Part shown: piece by piece, positions 24,753 through 36,300 of the stretch
Position numbering within the stretch: the stretch's first letter is position 1
Layout: each line of letters begins with the position of its first letter
DNA from: Callipepla californica brunnescens
Lineage: Eukaryota; Chordata; Aves; Galliformes; Odontophoridae
DNA length: 64,000 nucleotides
Assembly: GCA_023055505.1 (NCBI GenBank)
Contig: JALIRH010000007.1
Coordinates: 28,005,720-28,069,719 of the forward strand
Direction: 5' to 3'
Program-made: the position numbers and the translations under genes
The notes under the pieces: model-generated
Database searches by the model: none
Seen by the model: the letters and a program-made list of their open reading frames with translations, nothing else
What the model was told of the DNA's origin: nothing

Positions 24753-25127
24753 CTACTGCATTTCTCTGCAGGTCATTGGGTATTCTTTCCCCTTCATATT
24801 TGATACTGTTGATTGTGCTAACCCAAAAATGACATCAAATAATTCACGTGTGACAGGATTCTCCTTGCCATAATAACAGTTTGTGGTAACTCCAATAGCT
24901 GGCATCCTGCTGCAAAATGCAAGTATTGCAAAGATCTTCTTTTGAACAGAAACACGTTTTTTAGTTTCATACAAAGCATGCTTTATTTTCTGCAGTTCTT
25001 GTTCTTCTTTTTCACGGGCCACCTGTTCCTGGGTGACTGGGAGCCTTCGTCTCCCACTAACTTCAACGGACATGTCGTGAAAATGCACCAACATATTCCT
25101 AATAAGGCTGGGAACAGAAGGAGGCAT
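24753..25127 (-). CDS. Unrecognised open frame, 124 codons; possible exon or retropseudogene
   Basis: Minus-strand frame from ATG at 25127 to TAG at 24753. The product begins MPPSVPSLIRNML, has a charged, probably helical or coiled-coil stretch around residues 30-60 (EQVAREKEEQELQKIKHAL), then a hydrophobic/Cys part (KKIFAILAFCSRMP) and ends near MTCREMQ. The composition is more protein-like than that of other frames in the window, but I do not recognise a family. The start context is weak. An in-frame stop (TAA) lies six codons above the ATG. A good splice acceptor (ttgttgttttt-like tract then tag) ends at about 25167 on the minus strand, and one base out of phase the upstream text reads RVVGLLKSAET. 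So this may be part of a longer ancestral coding sequence broken by a frameshift, i.e. a pseudogene, or a terminal exon. A chance frame is not excluded. Confidence 0.3.
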   Translation of the reverse strand: MPPSVPSLIRNMLVHFHDMSVEVSGRRRLPVTQEQVAREKEEQELQKIKHALYETKKRVSVQKKIFAILAFCSRMPAIGVTTNCYYGKENPVTRELFDVIFGLAQSTVSNMKGKEYPMTCREMQ

Positions 25128-26969
25128 TTGTCTCTGCACTTTTTAACAATCCCACAACTCTATCTACAAAAACAACATCAAGTCAGGGAGAAAGAAAATA
25201 ACTTACCCAGCTACTTCACTGGTTACAGCATTTCAACAAAATATGCAGCTGTAACAGTCAGGCAGAGACTTCTGAAAAAGTAATAGAAACAAACTTACTG
25301 AAAGCCAAGTTAAAAACTACATGAAATATCATTATTTTTTCAAGACTTTGGAGTCAGTACTGTCTACCAGGATATTTTTACTTTCAGAAAGACAAGGGAT
25401 ATTCAGCCATGACTAAAACAAAGTTGTACAGCAGAATACGTTCTCTTCAACAGATAGAGAGTAAATTACAGGAAAAAAATTCATCTCACTCAGACAGACA
25501 GACAGAACATTGAGACAGAACATAATATTTTTCATATGGCAACACTGCATATACAGAAAGTCAGTAGAAAATAACTGAAATGGCTAACTTTGTTTAAAAG
25601 TTTACTGAAGGCAGGAGAGGAGCAAGTGGAACATGGTGTATCTTGGGAAATAAATCATATTGTGAGAATGGAGAAAAAGAACTCAGTATTACTTCAATTG
25701 CTTTGGACATTGATTTACTCCACTTTTCTGCTCTTCTAAGTGTTATGTTGCAGCGAGGCCATGTTCCTTTGCAAGCACCACCTGTGGGCAGCTACACAGA
25801 GATGAGGCTAAACTATCAAGCCAGGTCACAAAGAACACAAGAGTGGTTGTTGATCTGTGGAGCCCATTCAGCCCAGCTGAGTGCTGTCAAGAATGGAGTC
25901 AAACAAAGCAGGACAGGGGCAAACAATGTTGATACTGAGTTCAGGTCTGCAGCTCAGAGATTTTCTGACATACATCGATGCTGCTGTGTGGAATAAGGTG
26001 AAGTTACATATGTACAGAATAGGAATGATTTTAATGAGTAACTCCACAGTTAATGTTCCTGATGAATCTAGAGGCAAAGTTAAATCTCATTCACAACATC
26101 AAAAAATAAGGCATTAATTCTGTTCTACACTGTTTGTGACCTTTTTCTTACTAGCATCTATATCATCACAAACTGTACTGCATATGCTGTGGATGTCATT
26201 CCAGTGGTGTCCAATGGCCTTGTAAGGATCCAAGGTCCTTCATATAATCACAATTAGAAGATAATACACTATACCTATCAATCTACACTACAAGAGACCA
26301 TATAGCAGGAAATGAAACAAGTGCCAGAATCAGTTGTGAAGGGAAACCGTCCAGTTTTCTGGGTGAAGATCTGATGGAAGGCCTTCTTTTATATCATTAT
26401 CAACAAACCATCTTTCCTTGAGCATCAGTCAAGACTTTTCAGTGCAGACAAACAAACCTGACAATGAGTTGAGAACAACAAACCTCTGACAGCGGAGGAG
26501 GTTGAACCTTGGCCGGTTTGTATTAAGGTTTTGAAAGTATGACCCCACAGTCTGCTTTATTTTACCATGAAGGTACTGCAGCTCTCACCATGGTCCAGCC
26601 TGGAGCACAACCCATGGGAAACTGCCAGGCCCTTTGGTCACAGATCAAGGCAGACATAAGGGGATGTGCACTGGAAGCTGGGCTCAGGAGGCAAATTGAA
26701 ACATGTCCCATAGCAGAAGGATGGCCATCAGTGAGCCTAGGACATAGGCTGTCCCCACACCAGGCTGCTGCTTAGCCACCCAGAACCACGCAGCATGGTC
26801 TCAGTGCTGATGATGGCAGGTATCATGACTGTTTGCAGTGATGGCATGATGGAGGATCAGAACACCAATGAGCCTGTGGAAATTAGAAATAGCATATGAG
26901 AGACTGTATAAAAAAAAAGGGTGACCAACAGGACTAGGGAAGTGACCTCGCCTTCAGTACTGTATTTGA
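25128..26969. other. Non-coding stretch, no gene recognised
   Basis: Holds a (CAGA)4 microsatellite (25491-25506) and chance frames up to 117 codons. A minus-strand acceptor/donor pair bounding 25208-25272 is present, but the three frames of that segment all contain stops and the following intron would be only about 44 bases. Confidence 0.5.
25491..25506. repeat. (CAGA)4 microsatellite
   Basis: Four perfect tandem CAGA units, with further scattered GACAGA words up to about 25520. Confidence 0.85.
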
Positions 26970-27465
26970 GCAATGAAGCTCATGAAAAGACTGCAGATCT
27001 CACTTTGAGTACTGTGTTCAGTTTTGTGCAATGGAGCTAGTAAAGGGACTGGAAAACAAGAGTAATGAGGAGTTGCTGAGAGAACTGGGCCTGGTTGGTC
27101 TGGAGAAGAGGAGGCTGAGGGGAGACCTCTTTGCTCTCTACAGCTACCCAAAAGGAGACTGCAATGAGGAGGGTATTAGTCTCTCTTCTTAGGTGACAAG
27201 TGATAGAACATGAGGAAACAGTCTCAATTTGCACTGGGAAAGGTACAGATTGGATATTAGGAAGAATTTCTTCATGGAGAGGGTGGCCAAGTATTGGAGT
27301 GGGATGCCCAGGGAGGTGGTGGAGTCCCCATCTCTGGAGCTCTTTAAGAGATGTGTGGACATGATACTAAAGGATATGATTTAGCAGTGAAATTATAGTG
27401 TTAAGTGTATGGTTGGACTTCATGTCATGAAGGCCTTTACAATCCTAAATTATTTTCTGTTTCTC
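26970..27465 (+). mobile_element. CR1: CR1 LINE, 3' ~490 bases
   Basis: CR1 order on the + strand: 'tgagtactgtgttcagtttt', 'ggcctggttggtctggagaa', 'gaggctgaggggagacctct', 'cttaggtgacaagtgataga', 'ggatattaggaagaatttct', 'gggatgcccagggaggtggt', 'ctctggagctctttaagaga', ending in the diverged 3' part 'atggttggacttcatgtcat'. The octamer tail is degenerate. The subtype is the one with the 'ggtggtggagtccccatctc' motif. Left boundary uncertain by tens of bases. Confidence 0.87.
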
Positions 27466-29718
27466 TGAAATGCAACCTCACTTTATTAAAGCTTAATGTA
27501 TCCAGCACTGCTGCACCAAAGGCTCAGTCATTAACATCTAGTTAGCACCATGGTTTGCTTGTGTAGAAGCATACACCATCTTTCACTGTCCCCTGTTAAA
27601 ATCTTAAGTACTTTTTCATTAATAATGAATTACAGTGCACAATGGGACTGGCTTTCCCTCAGAGCTCCTGGAAATATGTACTGCAACATGTTCCAGGTCA
27701 CACAAGGGTCTCTAGCTTTGTTTTCCATCAGTGCTGGCAGCAGAGGAGGGATGGTATTTGCTGGCAAGGGAATTCTACAAAATCATTGCGAGAATATTAT
27801 ATCTAATAAGAAGAGAGAGGTCTACAAACGTGGGCATTATTTGTCTATTCTGAGGGGCTTATCCAGAACTATCACACAAAACACTGAGTGAAAACAGAAA
27901 CTTGTATCCCATGACAAATCTGAATATTTTAAATTCCAAGTATTACAGTGAGTCAGAGCTGAACAAGAGAGAGGTCAATATTTTTGCAAAAGACAGTTCA
28001 GAAATGTGCCCACAGGCCTTTTTGGATAGAACCCTCATCAACCACAGGCCTTCTTCTCAATGTCAAGTTAAGGGAGAAAGGGGCACCTCTGAAGTGTAGT
28101 TTCTCTATCCCTGAAGTACGTGTCCAATGCTCTGAAGCACATCACCTCTGTAGAGTCCATGACTTCCACCACTGACAGAAAAGAGGATGGGAAGCTTAGC
28201 ACAAACCCGCCAGTGACAGCTGCCAGGTTTTCTGTAGTTGTTTCACTTTTTCCCCTCTTACCCTTCAGCTGTCCTCATATTCAAAATCACCCACCTAGTG
28301 CAGAGCAGTTTCCTCTCTTGCTCATGGGGGAGGACAGGTTATTTCCATGCTGTAATAAGAAAAAACACAGTCCACTTAATCACAGTTCTTACGGCACATC
28401 GTTGCTTTCCTTAACTGTGTGCACTCAGGATATCTTGCTGTTGAAGCTAATCCCCTGCACAGCACAAACCATTCAGTCCAGCTGGTGGGACCTCATAAAC
28501 ACCCAACAGATATTCAGTTTAACTCCCAAAGCAGAAGCAACTTTGCAGTTAGAGCAGCTCTCCAGCAGCTTGTTTATTGCAGAATAGCTCATCTAAGTGC
28601 TAATAGAAGAAGTCTTTGATTACCCGTGTATTCACGGGGATTTAAACTCCAATTGAAGTAATTAATTCCTTGTCCACTACAGACAAAATGAAATGCTATC
28701 AGAAACTGGCAATGCATGGAAGAATATTTTCATTAAAAAACGAATATACTTGTTTACTGATTTTAATTAGAGAGGAATCATTTGCATTGCTATAGTTGAA
28801 GGCCTACTGGTATTTCCAGTATAAATAGGCATCTATCATGACTTCTTAATATGCATCCATACAGAGATAGAACGTGACAGGATGTATTAGTCTTTTTTTT
28901 TTATGTTAATTTCATACATTTTCAGCATAAGCACAAATTTAAAGCCAGATCTAAGAGGAATTAAGTGTCCCTACTGTAGAGACGTGTTGTATCAGAAAAT
29001 CCTTTTAGCATTAACCAAATGAGTTTCCTGCCCTGAAAAGCAGTGTCTAAGTTTTCAGGGATTTTTTTTCCTACTTTCTACATTAGGATGAGTCCAGGAC
29101 CTTGCCAAAGTTGTTAACACAAATACCAAGAGAAAAATAAGCCTTGCTTTAAAGCAGCTAGTGAATGCTAGCACTTGAGGCCCAGCTTTTGGCAGATTAA
29201 GGCAAATAAAAACTTACTTCTGATCTTGTGTAACCTCACTAAGCTATTTGTAGCTCACTTCTCTGATTCTCATGGTGTGCATCCCTATGTTATCTATGAT
29301 GCCCTCCCTCACAGTCCTCCTCACCCAGGTCCCAGCACTAGCTTTGCACAGAAATTTCATCTGTGAGCTGAGAAGTTCACAGAAGCAGAGATGGATCTTC
29401 AGCTCCTCTCTGCTTCATTACATTCCTCTGTGTGCACCTCAGAGTGCCTGTGTATGCTTGCCACTTCTGCTCCTTCCACCACACCCAGCACCTCATTACT
29501 TGATTTAATTTGTATAAGCAATAAGGAGAGGCTGTAACTATTTACAGGCCCAGTTATGTCAGATCCTGTGGGAGCGAGTCCCAGTCCTCATTGTGCTTAT
29601 AAGCAGAGGAGGCTGTAGATGTCCACTTACTAATTAGATGGCTGGCTTTTGTGTACACATTAGATGCAGAGCAAACTTAACCCTGTCATTCTGCCCACCA
29701 CCTTTCCTCTCTTTACAG
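27466..29718. other. Non-coding stretch, no gene recognised
   Basis: A 155-codon + frame at 28120-28587 has no domain and a composition like its surroundings, so it is taken as chance. The AT-rich part at 28640-28930 looks single-copy and could hold a conserved element, but nothing in the sequence alone proves it. Confidence 0.5.
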
Positions 29719-29833
29719 ATAGAAAAGAAGCCATGTCCCAGGCTCACACAGGATGCCTACACTCCAACCAGGACCTGAACAAGTTCCTGAGATTCACCCA
29801 GGATTTTGTTGAGATCTTTCCTTTTTCCCCCAG
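29719..29833 (+). other. Candidate exon (115 bases) with strong acceptor and donor
   Basis: Preceded by a strong polypyrimidine tract and AG (cctttcctctctttacag, ending at 29718) and followed by CAG|GTAAGC (donor GT at 29834). One of the three frames is open throughout and contains ATG in a good context (gaagccATGt, ATG at 29733); its product begins MSQAHTGCLHSNQD and is not recognised. The last bases of the segment (ttcctttttcccccag) are themselves a strong acceptor, so the site could alternatively be an acceptor for an exon starting at 29834. No neighbouring exon was identified. It may belong to a non-coding RNA or be a decoy. Confidence 0.25.
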
Positions 29834-31169
29834 GTAAGCTGAAAGGGGATTACACAGAGCTCCAAAGGCAAGAAATATGCAACTACTGATCTACTTGCAT
29901 CCCTTTCAGGCTTAAGGAATGTAGTCCAAAGCTGATTTCTGCATTCAGATTTACTATTGTATCATACACTTTCCCAATCTGAGAAGCCCATTATGATTTT
30001 TTTTCATTTCCATTCTTGCCCAATGGATGCAAAGATTAATCTTCGTCACTGAAAGAGAAATGTTGTACAGCTACTTGACACCATCCTGGCAGAAGGAAGC
30101 AGGAGCTCCCCTAACATCGCTTCACTCCCAGTAGCATCCTTACCTTCTAGGAACAGAAATTGCAAATTATTCCATTTACAAAGTGATAAACATTAAAGTT
30201 GGGAGTTTCTTTTCAGGCTTGCTTGAAATTGTGAGCTATTTTTCCCATTCCAGATACAACTGTAAATCACTGCCAGTGCAAAGCAGCTTTCTGTTATCCA
30301 TGCTGATTGCAGGGTGCACACCAAGCCTTCCTTATCCACATCCGTGCTACACTTACAAATCCCAGTACTGAGAGCTGGTAGACAAGTGGGACGCATCTTG
30401 GATTCCCATCAGCTACAAAGTCCAGATCACTCAAGGGCATAATAGAACATTATATGATTATTTCTCTTCCAATAACAGCTTCAGAATATGAGTTATTTTT
30501 AACTGAACTAATCGCAGCCCTGTCAACCTGAACACTGCTCAGACAGGGTGCTCCCAGGGTGACAGTGGGCTTGGCAGGATTTTAGGGAGTTGCTGCTGCT
30601 AGTAAAGATGCAAACCAGCTTTACACATATCTTGAAGGCACCCCGAGGGCACACACATTGTGAAAGATGGCTGTGTAACACCATGCTCAAGTTGCAGTTT
30701 TGCTGGATCCCTTCCTCCTGTTAAATGAAGTGATTTGACATCAGCACTCACTACCTTGTGAGCAATCAGCTGAGTGAATGAAAGCAAAATAGTGCCTGAA
30801 TTTGGATTTTCCTGCTGGAGTAGCAAAATCCTATGGCTCGTCATATTCCTACCATATATCAGCCAGAAAGGTAACCTTCTGGCCAAGTGCCTGATCTCAA
30901 AAAGCTCATCTTGAACTTGGCAGAGGGAAGCTCGGTTGGCAGCATGGAGCTCAAGGTGCTGCACTGGCAATTGGCAGCAATTTGTAAGTAATGTGACAGG
31001 TGAAACACAAAAAATCACATCGTTCAGGGGATCTGCCTTCTGAAGAGAAGGGGATGACAGAGCAGTAGATAGTCATCAGAGCAGGTGTGTCTCGTTCACA
31101 TTCTGTAAAAATGATATCTGACAAAGAGAAATACAGTTTAACAAGCAAGCAGCAGCAGCAAGCACCTGT
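29834..31169. other. Non-coding stretch, no gene recognised
   Basis: Includes a 139-codon minus frame (30599-31018) without domain or start support, and no recognised repeat. Confidence 0.5.
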
Positions 31170-31222
31170 ATCACAGAATCACTAAGGGTGGAAAAGACCA
31201 CTGGGATCATCTAGACCAGTCT
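31170..31222 (-). mobile_element. CR1: CR1 LINE 3' terminal remnant
   Basis: 'tcacagaatcactaagggtg' and 'gaaaagaccactgggatcat' 'ctagaccag' form the reversed last 50 or so bases of a CR1. The rest is missing or unrecognisable. Confidence 0.78.
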
Positions 31223-31540
31223 GGAGTCTACATGGAGCATGGAGTCTACTGAAAATTGGCTGAAGAGTCTTTATTTGTGTGTGGTTTTGCTGGGTTTTTT
31301 TTTTTTTAGACTATCATGTAGGCATCTGTAAAATGCTAATTAGTACAATCTTTAAAGGAAACTCTCCTGCTAGGCACCAAATTGAGAGCTCTACTCAGGT
31401 CGTGCATGCACCTAACTACTTGTCTGTATCAGCACATCAGTTATTTGGGGTGGAAAAGAAAAGTGAGCTCATCAGGTCATCTGTCACTGTTATCCTTACG
31501 GTACTCAAAGGAAGCTTATAAGCGGGAGTGCAGCTGACTT

Positions 31541-31828
31541 TTTGCATGGTCTGATAGTGATAGGACAAGGGGGAATGATTTTAAACTAAAAGAGAAGAAA
31601 TTTAGGTTAGATCTTAGTAAGGAATTCTTTACACAGAGGGTGATGTGGCGCTGGCACAGCTGTTGAGAGAGGCAGAATCCATCCTTGAAGGCATTCCAGG
31701 CCAGATTGGATGGGGCCCTGAGCAGCTTGAGCTGGTGGGTGCTGTCTCTGCCCATGGCAGGCAGCTGGAATTGAGTGGACTTTGATGTCCCTCCAGCCCC
31801 AGCCATTCTATGATTCTGTGATTCTATT
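31541..31828 (+). mobile_element. CR1: CR1 LINE 3' fragment with octamer tail
   Basis: 'tctgatagtgataggacaag', 'gattttaaactaaaagagaa', 'tttaggttagatcttagtaa', 'ttggatggggccctgagcag' and 'ctgcccatggcaggcagctg', then the 3' tail 'cattctatgattctgtgatt'. This is the same subtype as 14380-15220, with an intact 3' terminus and 5' truncation. Confidence 0.92.
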
Positions 31829-32789
31829 AAGTGTTATTAAAAATCTTACTACATCCCTTACTAAATCCTCCCAGTTGCCAACACAGTGTGCTGAGGGATA
31901 ATTTCCTCAAGGTATATGTCACTGCTAATAGGGAGGGATGGAACACAGGGCTTGCCTCCTTGCTCTGTTTACCTTCTTGCCCTCGCATGCATCCACATGA
32001 GCTGACCACCTCAAGGTCCTCTCACCCTGCACGGCAAAGTTGATCCTAATAATTTATGCTATCCCTTTCCTTTCTGCTTCCTGAGGACTGACACACCACT
32101 GCAAATGGACCAAGGTCCTCCCCAAATTGCATTGGTTCACTCAGCACCTAAAGTGCTCACCAGCGTCCCAGACTGCTGTACCTGCTATCCATCTGGCAAT
32201 TACCTCAAAAAAAGAAACTCCTCTCCTCATTAAAAAGATCCCTTATGTGTTGCCATGGATATGTTCATCCATTCCTAAACTCTCACTTCTACCTTATAGT
32301 ATACGATCTATACTCTGATCTTTACGTTTTGACCTATACCAAATATCACTGCCAAGTGAATGACTGTTCTGCCTACATTTTGTGATCACAAAAGTGCCCA
32401 GCAATGCACTAACTCCCTACTCTATTCCAACTTTTCAACAGAATCATCAATGAGAAGGCACAGATCAGAAAAAATTGATCTGCCTGAAGGTTTCTCTTTC
32501 TTTGTTGTTTCTTTGAAGGATACAGTGTGCCACACCAACAAAGCTGAAATGGATGGGGTGAAAATAATCAATTTTTAATCAATTTCCTACATACAAGCTC
32601 AAAAGATCCAGAACTTGATCTGGAACTTAGTAACACTAGAGGAAAATGGTTCACAAGAGCTCTGAAATTCCTTTACTCACCAGTGTCGGTGTTCATGATG
32701 CATGGAAACAACAAATTTTGAGAATAAAACAAAAAAAGTAAAATTATGTCTAGGTAAGAAAAAGAAGCCTAAAATGCAAGAATAATGTA
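31829..32789. other. Non-coding stretch, no gene recognised
   Basis: Short frames only (70 codons or fewer). No repeat recognised up to the mariner boundary. Confidence 0.5.
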
Positions 32790-33339
32790 TGAGGGATGCT
32801 CCAAAAGCAATGCCTTCTATTTTATTATATTAGCCCATGACATCAGAAGCAGATGTCAGTGGGTATGGCAGTAGAGGCTGAACTTTCCTACCAGTACTCC
32901 ATTACAAGTTGTTGCCATGTGACAGATGGCAGCAGAGGGGCAGTCTGACAAAATGGTGTCTGAAGTGTGGATGAAGCAAAAATGTGTCATCAAATTCCTT
33001 CATGCAGAAAAAATTGTACCCACTGACATTTATCAACATTTGCTGAACATTGATGGAGACCAAGCAGTGGATATGAGTGCAGTGAGACAGTGGGTGGTGT
33101 TTTTCAGCAGTGCTGACAGTAACAGTGGGTCACCTTTGCTGATGCAGGTATCAACGAGCGCAGCATGCAGGCTCTTCTTCATCACTACTGAAAAGGCACA
33201 GCTAATGGGGGTGACTATTTTGAAAAATAGTGTTTTGTAGCTGAGAATTTGCTCTATCAAACATCGTTGTTGTGTTCTTTGTATCTGTTGCAGCTTCTAT
33301 GGAAGTAAATAGAAAGTATTACTTTTGGAGCAACCCACA
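32790..33339. mobile_element. Non-autonomous mariner of the Galluhop type (550 bases)
   Basis: A Tc1/mariner DNA transposon derivative. The left terminal sequence 'gagggatgctccaaaagcaa' followed by 'tgccttctattt' is an imperfect inverted copy of the right end 'aaatagaaagtattactttt' 'ggagcaacccac'. TA dinucleotides flank both ends (32788-32789 and 33340-33341), as expected for mariner target duplication. The internal text agrees with the chicken Galluhop / Mariner1_GG family as I know it: 'gccatgtgacagatggcagc', 'agaggggcagtctgacaaaa', 'gagaatttgctctatcaaac'. At 550 bases it is less than half of a full mariner (about 1.3 kb), so it cannot encode a whole transposase and would have been moved in trans. 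Confidence 0.9.
32926..33240 (+). pseudogene. Remnant of mariner transposase N-terminal region
   Basis: A 104-codon frame inside the Galluhop-type element. Residues from about 12 to 60 (KMVSEVWMKQKCVIKFLHAE, then DIYQHLLNIDGDQAVDMSAV, RQWV) match the helix-turn-helix DNA-binding part of mariner transposases: 'IKFL', a 'G' before a short loop, and 'AVRQW'. Nothing equivalent to the catalytic DD34D domain follows; the frame runs into the 3' part of the deleted element. It is not expected to have transposase activity. Confidence 0.75.
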
Positions 33340-33341
33340 TA

Positions 33342-36300
33342 ATAAATCATTGTGAGTTGGCATTGTTCTATTCCTACTTTTTGCTAGCTTTGATGAGCAC
33401 GTAGCTGCAGAGCTCCTTTAGAGACCTCTCCTTGACCTTCAGTTATCATCCCAAGAGCATTCTCCTCCCCTACTCTTTGTTATCCTGTAAACAACAGCTC
33501 CTGTCTGAGCTGCAGAAGGAGGTATCTGTGAGTGGATCTGAAGGACAATGACACCCACATCAGTGTCAGAGTAGCCCAAGATAGCTGTGAAGCCACACTC
33601 ACTTCTCCCTCTGTTCAGCAACAGTACTGCTTAAAATGCTTTACCTTACTCTTACCTGAGGATCCACTGCACTTCAAAGTGGGCCTTCAAAATGCACCAC
33701 AGCCACAGCAGCTAACAGCTGTGGTGTGAGAAACCATTTGTTCCCCATTGTTCACAAAAGGAAGGCTCCTTAGGCTGCTCCCACCCAGTGCGTGGCTGGC
33801 TAGCAAATCCTCCCAAAGTAGAAGGCAATGTTAAGCAAGATAAGACCATGAATTTGGGTTAGTCATCATGCAGAGTCCAGATAACTGTGAGTGGTGCTGC
33901 TGCTGCCAAAATCTGAACAATATGTGCAGAGATCATTTCTTTTTAGCCAAAACATGTTGCTGTAACTTAAAAGGAAGTAACTGGTTATTGTGCTTTGTGC
34001 AAGTGCGTTTTGCAGCTTCATTAAATCTCCCCTGAAATCTCACTATTGGAAAGTGGATTTAAGACAGGGACATTTCAGAGCCCAAACTGCTGTATAAATT
34101 GCCTGCTTTATTTGTACAATGATGCCTAAAATGTTCAGGCCTCAGTGCCTCAAATCAGGCATCCCTCTATTTACATTCCTAAATTAGACTGTGCTTGTAA
34201 TTCACTGCCTGCTTACCTGCAGCAGACAGATTGTGTTGTTCATATGACCCATCCATCCCACCTCTGGGGAGTTTGCTGTAATTAAATATTCCCCACTTCC
34301 AGCAGCACACTGAACCCTCCGTAGTGCAATCCTGGCCAGAGGCATTGTCATTCTACTCAGCCATCTCAGATGGCATCTAACCAACAGACAGGAGGGAGGC
34401 TCAAACATCCTTTTAAGTATGTATTCAAATGTAATCATTTTTCCTCTTTTTTTTTTTTTTTTTAATCAAAATTAAATGTAGAAACAGCATGTGGGGTTAG
34501 CATAGAGTCAGGTTAGGAGGGATTGTCCTGCTCTGCAAGCAAAGGAAAAGGAAAATGCTGAAGGTATTTAAAATATATTTCAGAGATGAGGGAACAATAT
34601 TGTTCTTGCTAATTTTGCCATAGAGTCATTCACCACTGCACTCCTGGTGCCCAGGGTAAAATTTGGCCTGCTTTGCCCCCCCCCTTTGTAGTTCACTGAA
34701 GAATGAGGAAGTGCTGAGGTGTGATGGCTGGCTTTGCGTGGGGGTGGCTTCCTCAGAGTCCCCTGGTTCCTGGGATGCACTCCTGCCGGTCCTGGGGAGC
34801 TCACCTGGCTGTGGTGGAGTTTGCTGAGGTGCGTCTCTCCATTCCAGTCCTTGGTTCATGCCTTGTTCCTGGACTGAGCCCTTGACATCTGCTGCAGCTA
34901 GGCTGTGGCCAAGGCTTTTCCCTCTTCCACCCCTCACTCTGCTCTCAGGAAGACATTTGGTCTATGGTGGGTAAATACTTAAACAACTGACTGCCTTGAG
35001 CTATTCCTGTTTCTACAGAGAACCTCCATCATGTTCTGCTGCCCACATTTTAAGTACTGTCACACTGAATTTAGCCACTGCCCTTGAAATCAGTGTAGCC
35101 TCTGGCACTGATTTTGTGTTGTAGGACGGGTCTTAGGACCATGTTCATCCTTTTATGATTGTATCTAAGGTGGAGTTAGTGATGGGCAGTCACAGTTTTG
35201 CAATATCTATACCAAGCTCTTGCACTTATGATACAGTTTCATAGGCAAGCTCAGGTTTATGTCCAGTGGCTGATAACAGTGGCCAAGGTGACTGGTCACC
35301 AAGATCCAAGGCAGATCTTGCAAGGCACATCAGGGCCAACTCTGGGCTCTGACACAAAACCAAGATCCTTTGGTTTGGTTAGAAAGGTGCTGCTGTTGCT
35401 GATCTACTGTGCACACCATGAGAGCACTGGGAGGGTTAGAGGTTTCTTCTTCTTCTTTGCAGCCCTGAAAGAGAAGGTATGAGCCTATAAATATTGTGAA
35501 ATTGAATCCTAGTGGACGTACTGTATCCTGCCAGAGGCACTGCCATTTCCCCCAGCCATGCATCTTTCACAACTCGATTCCACATTAATACCCCATCTGC
35601 TGCTGGAATGCTCTCTCACATCACCAGATCCTTCCAGCAATAACACTATTAAAAATAATGAAATGTCAGGTTGTGCTGCTATGTATCTAGATCCATTATG
35701 GAAATGTGCTTCAGGACCACAGCAGCCAAAGCCAATCCTCCACTAAGCCTTTGGAGACATAAGACACAGATAAAGACATTTATGTTTTTAAACAGCATCT
35801 TGGTTCCCATCTGTGGTCTCACAAAATCTTTCCCAGAAGGATGTATAGGGTAACCTTTTAGTGAAAGAGACACTGAACAAATCTTGCTTCACTGACAGCC
35901 CTTCTGTCAGTAGACAGAATCCAGGCTATTTTTACCCACCAGAAGTGTGTGAATTTAAATGAAAAAAGGCTGGAGGATCTAGAAGGAGTGGACCAGCACT
36001 GGATTTCAGAAGATTGGGATAAACAGATGTAATAATAAAGACAACAAAATAAAGCGGATCTTGTACATAACATTTCTAACACTTTCAGCTACATTGTCAC
36101 AGTCTGAAAACACTCTGACATTACAAATTTCCACTAAAAACAGAGGGATGTCCTAGGGGCAAAGAACGATTGGATTCAGAAGATGCAGGGAATGCCAAGA
36201 GCTGGGTAGCACATGCTGGTACCTGAAAACTTCTCATGCAACAAATGTGCTTGAATTCTCTCCAGATGGTTTGCCTGATTGCATAGAGAAGTTTATTACC

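Noticed and set aside
25208..25272. Minus-strand splice-bounded segment just above the 124-codon frame
   Set aside because: Stops in all three frames, and the intervening intron would be only about 44 bases, below the usual vertebrate minimum.
28120..28587. 155-codon plus-strand frame
   Set aside because: No domain or motif; overlapped by similar frames in other phases, so chance is the simplest reading.
35461..35474. 14-base segment between a very strong acceptor and GTATGA
   Set aside because: Too short to call as an exon without transcript evidence.
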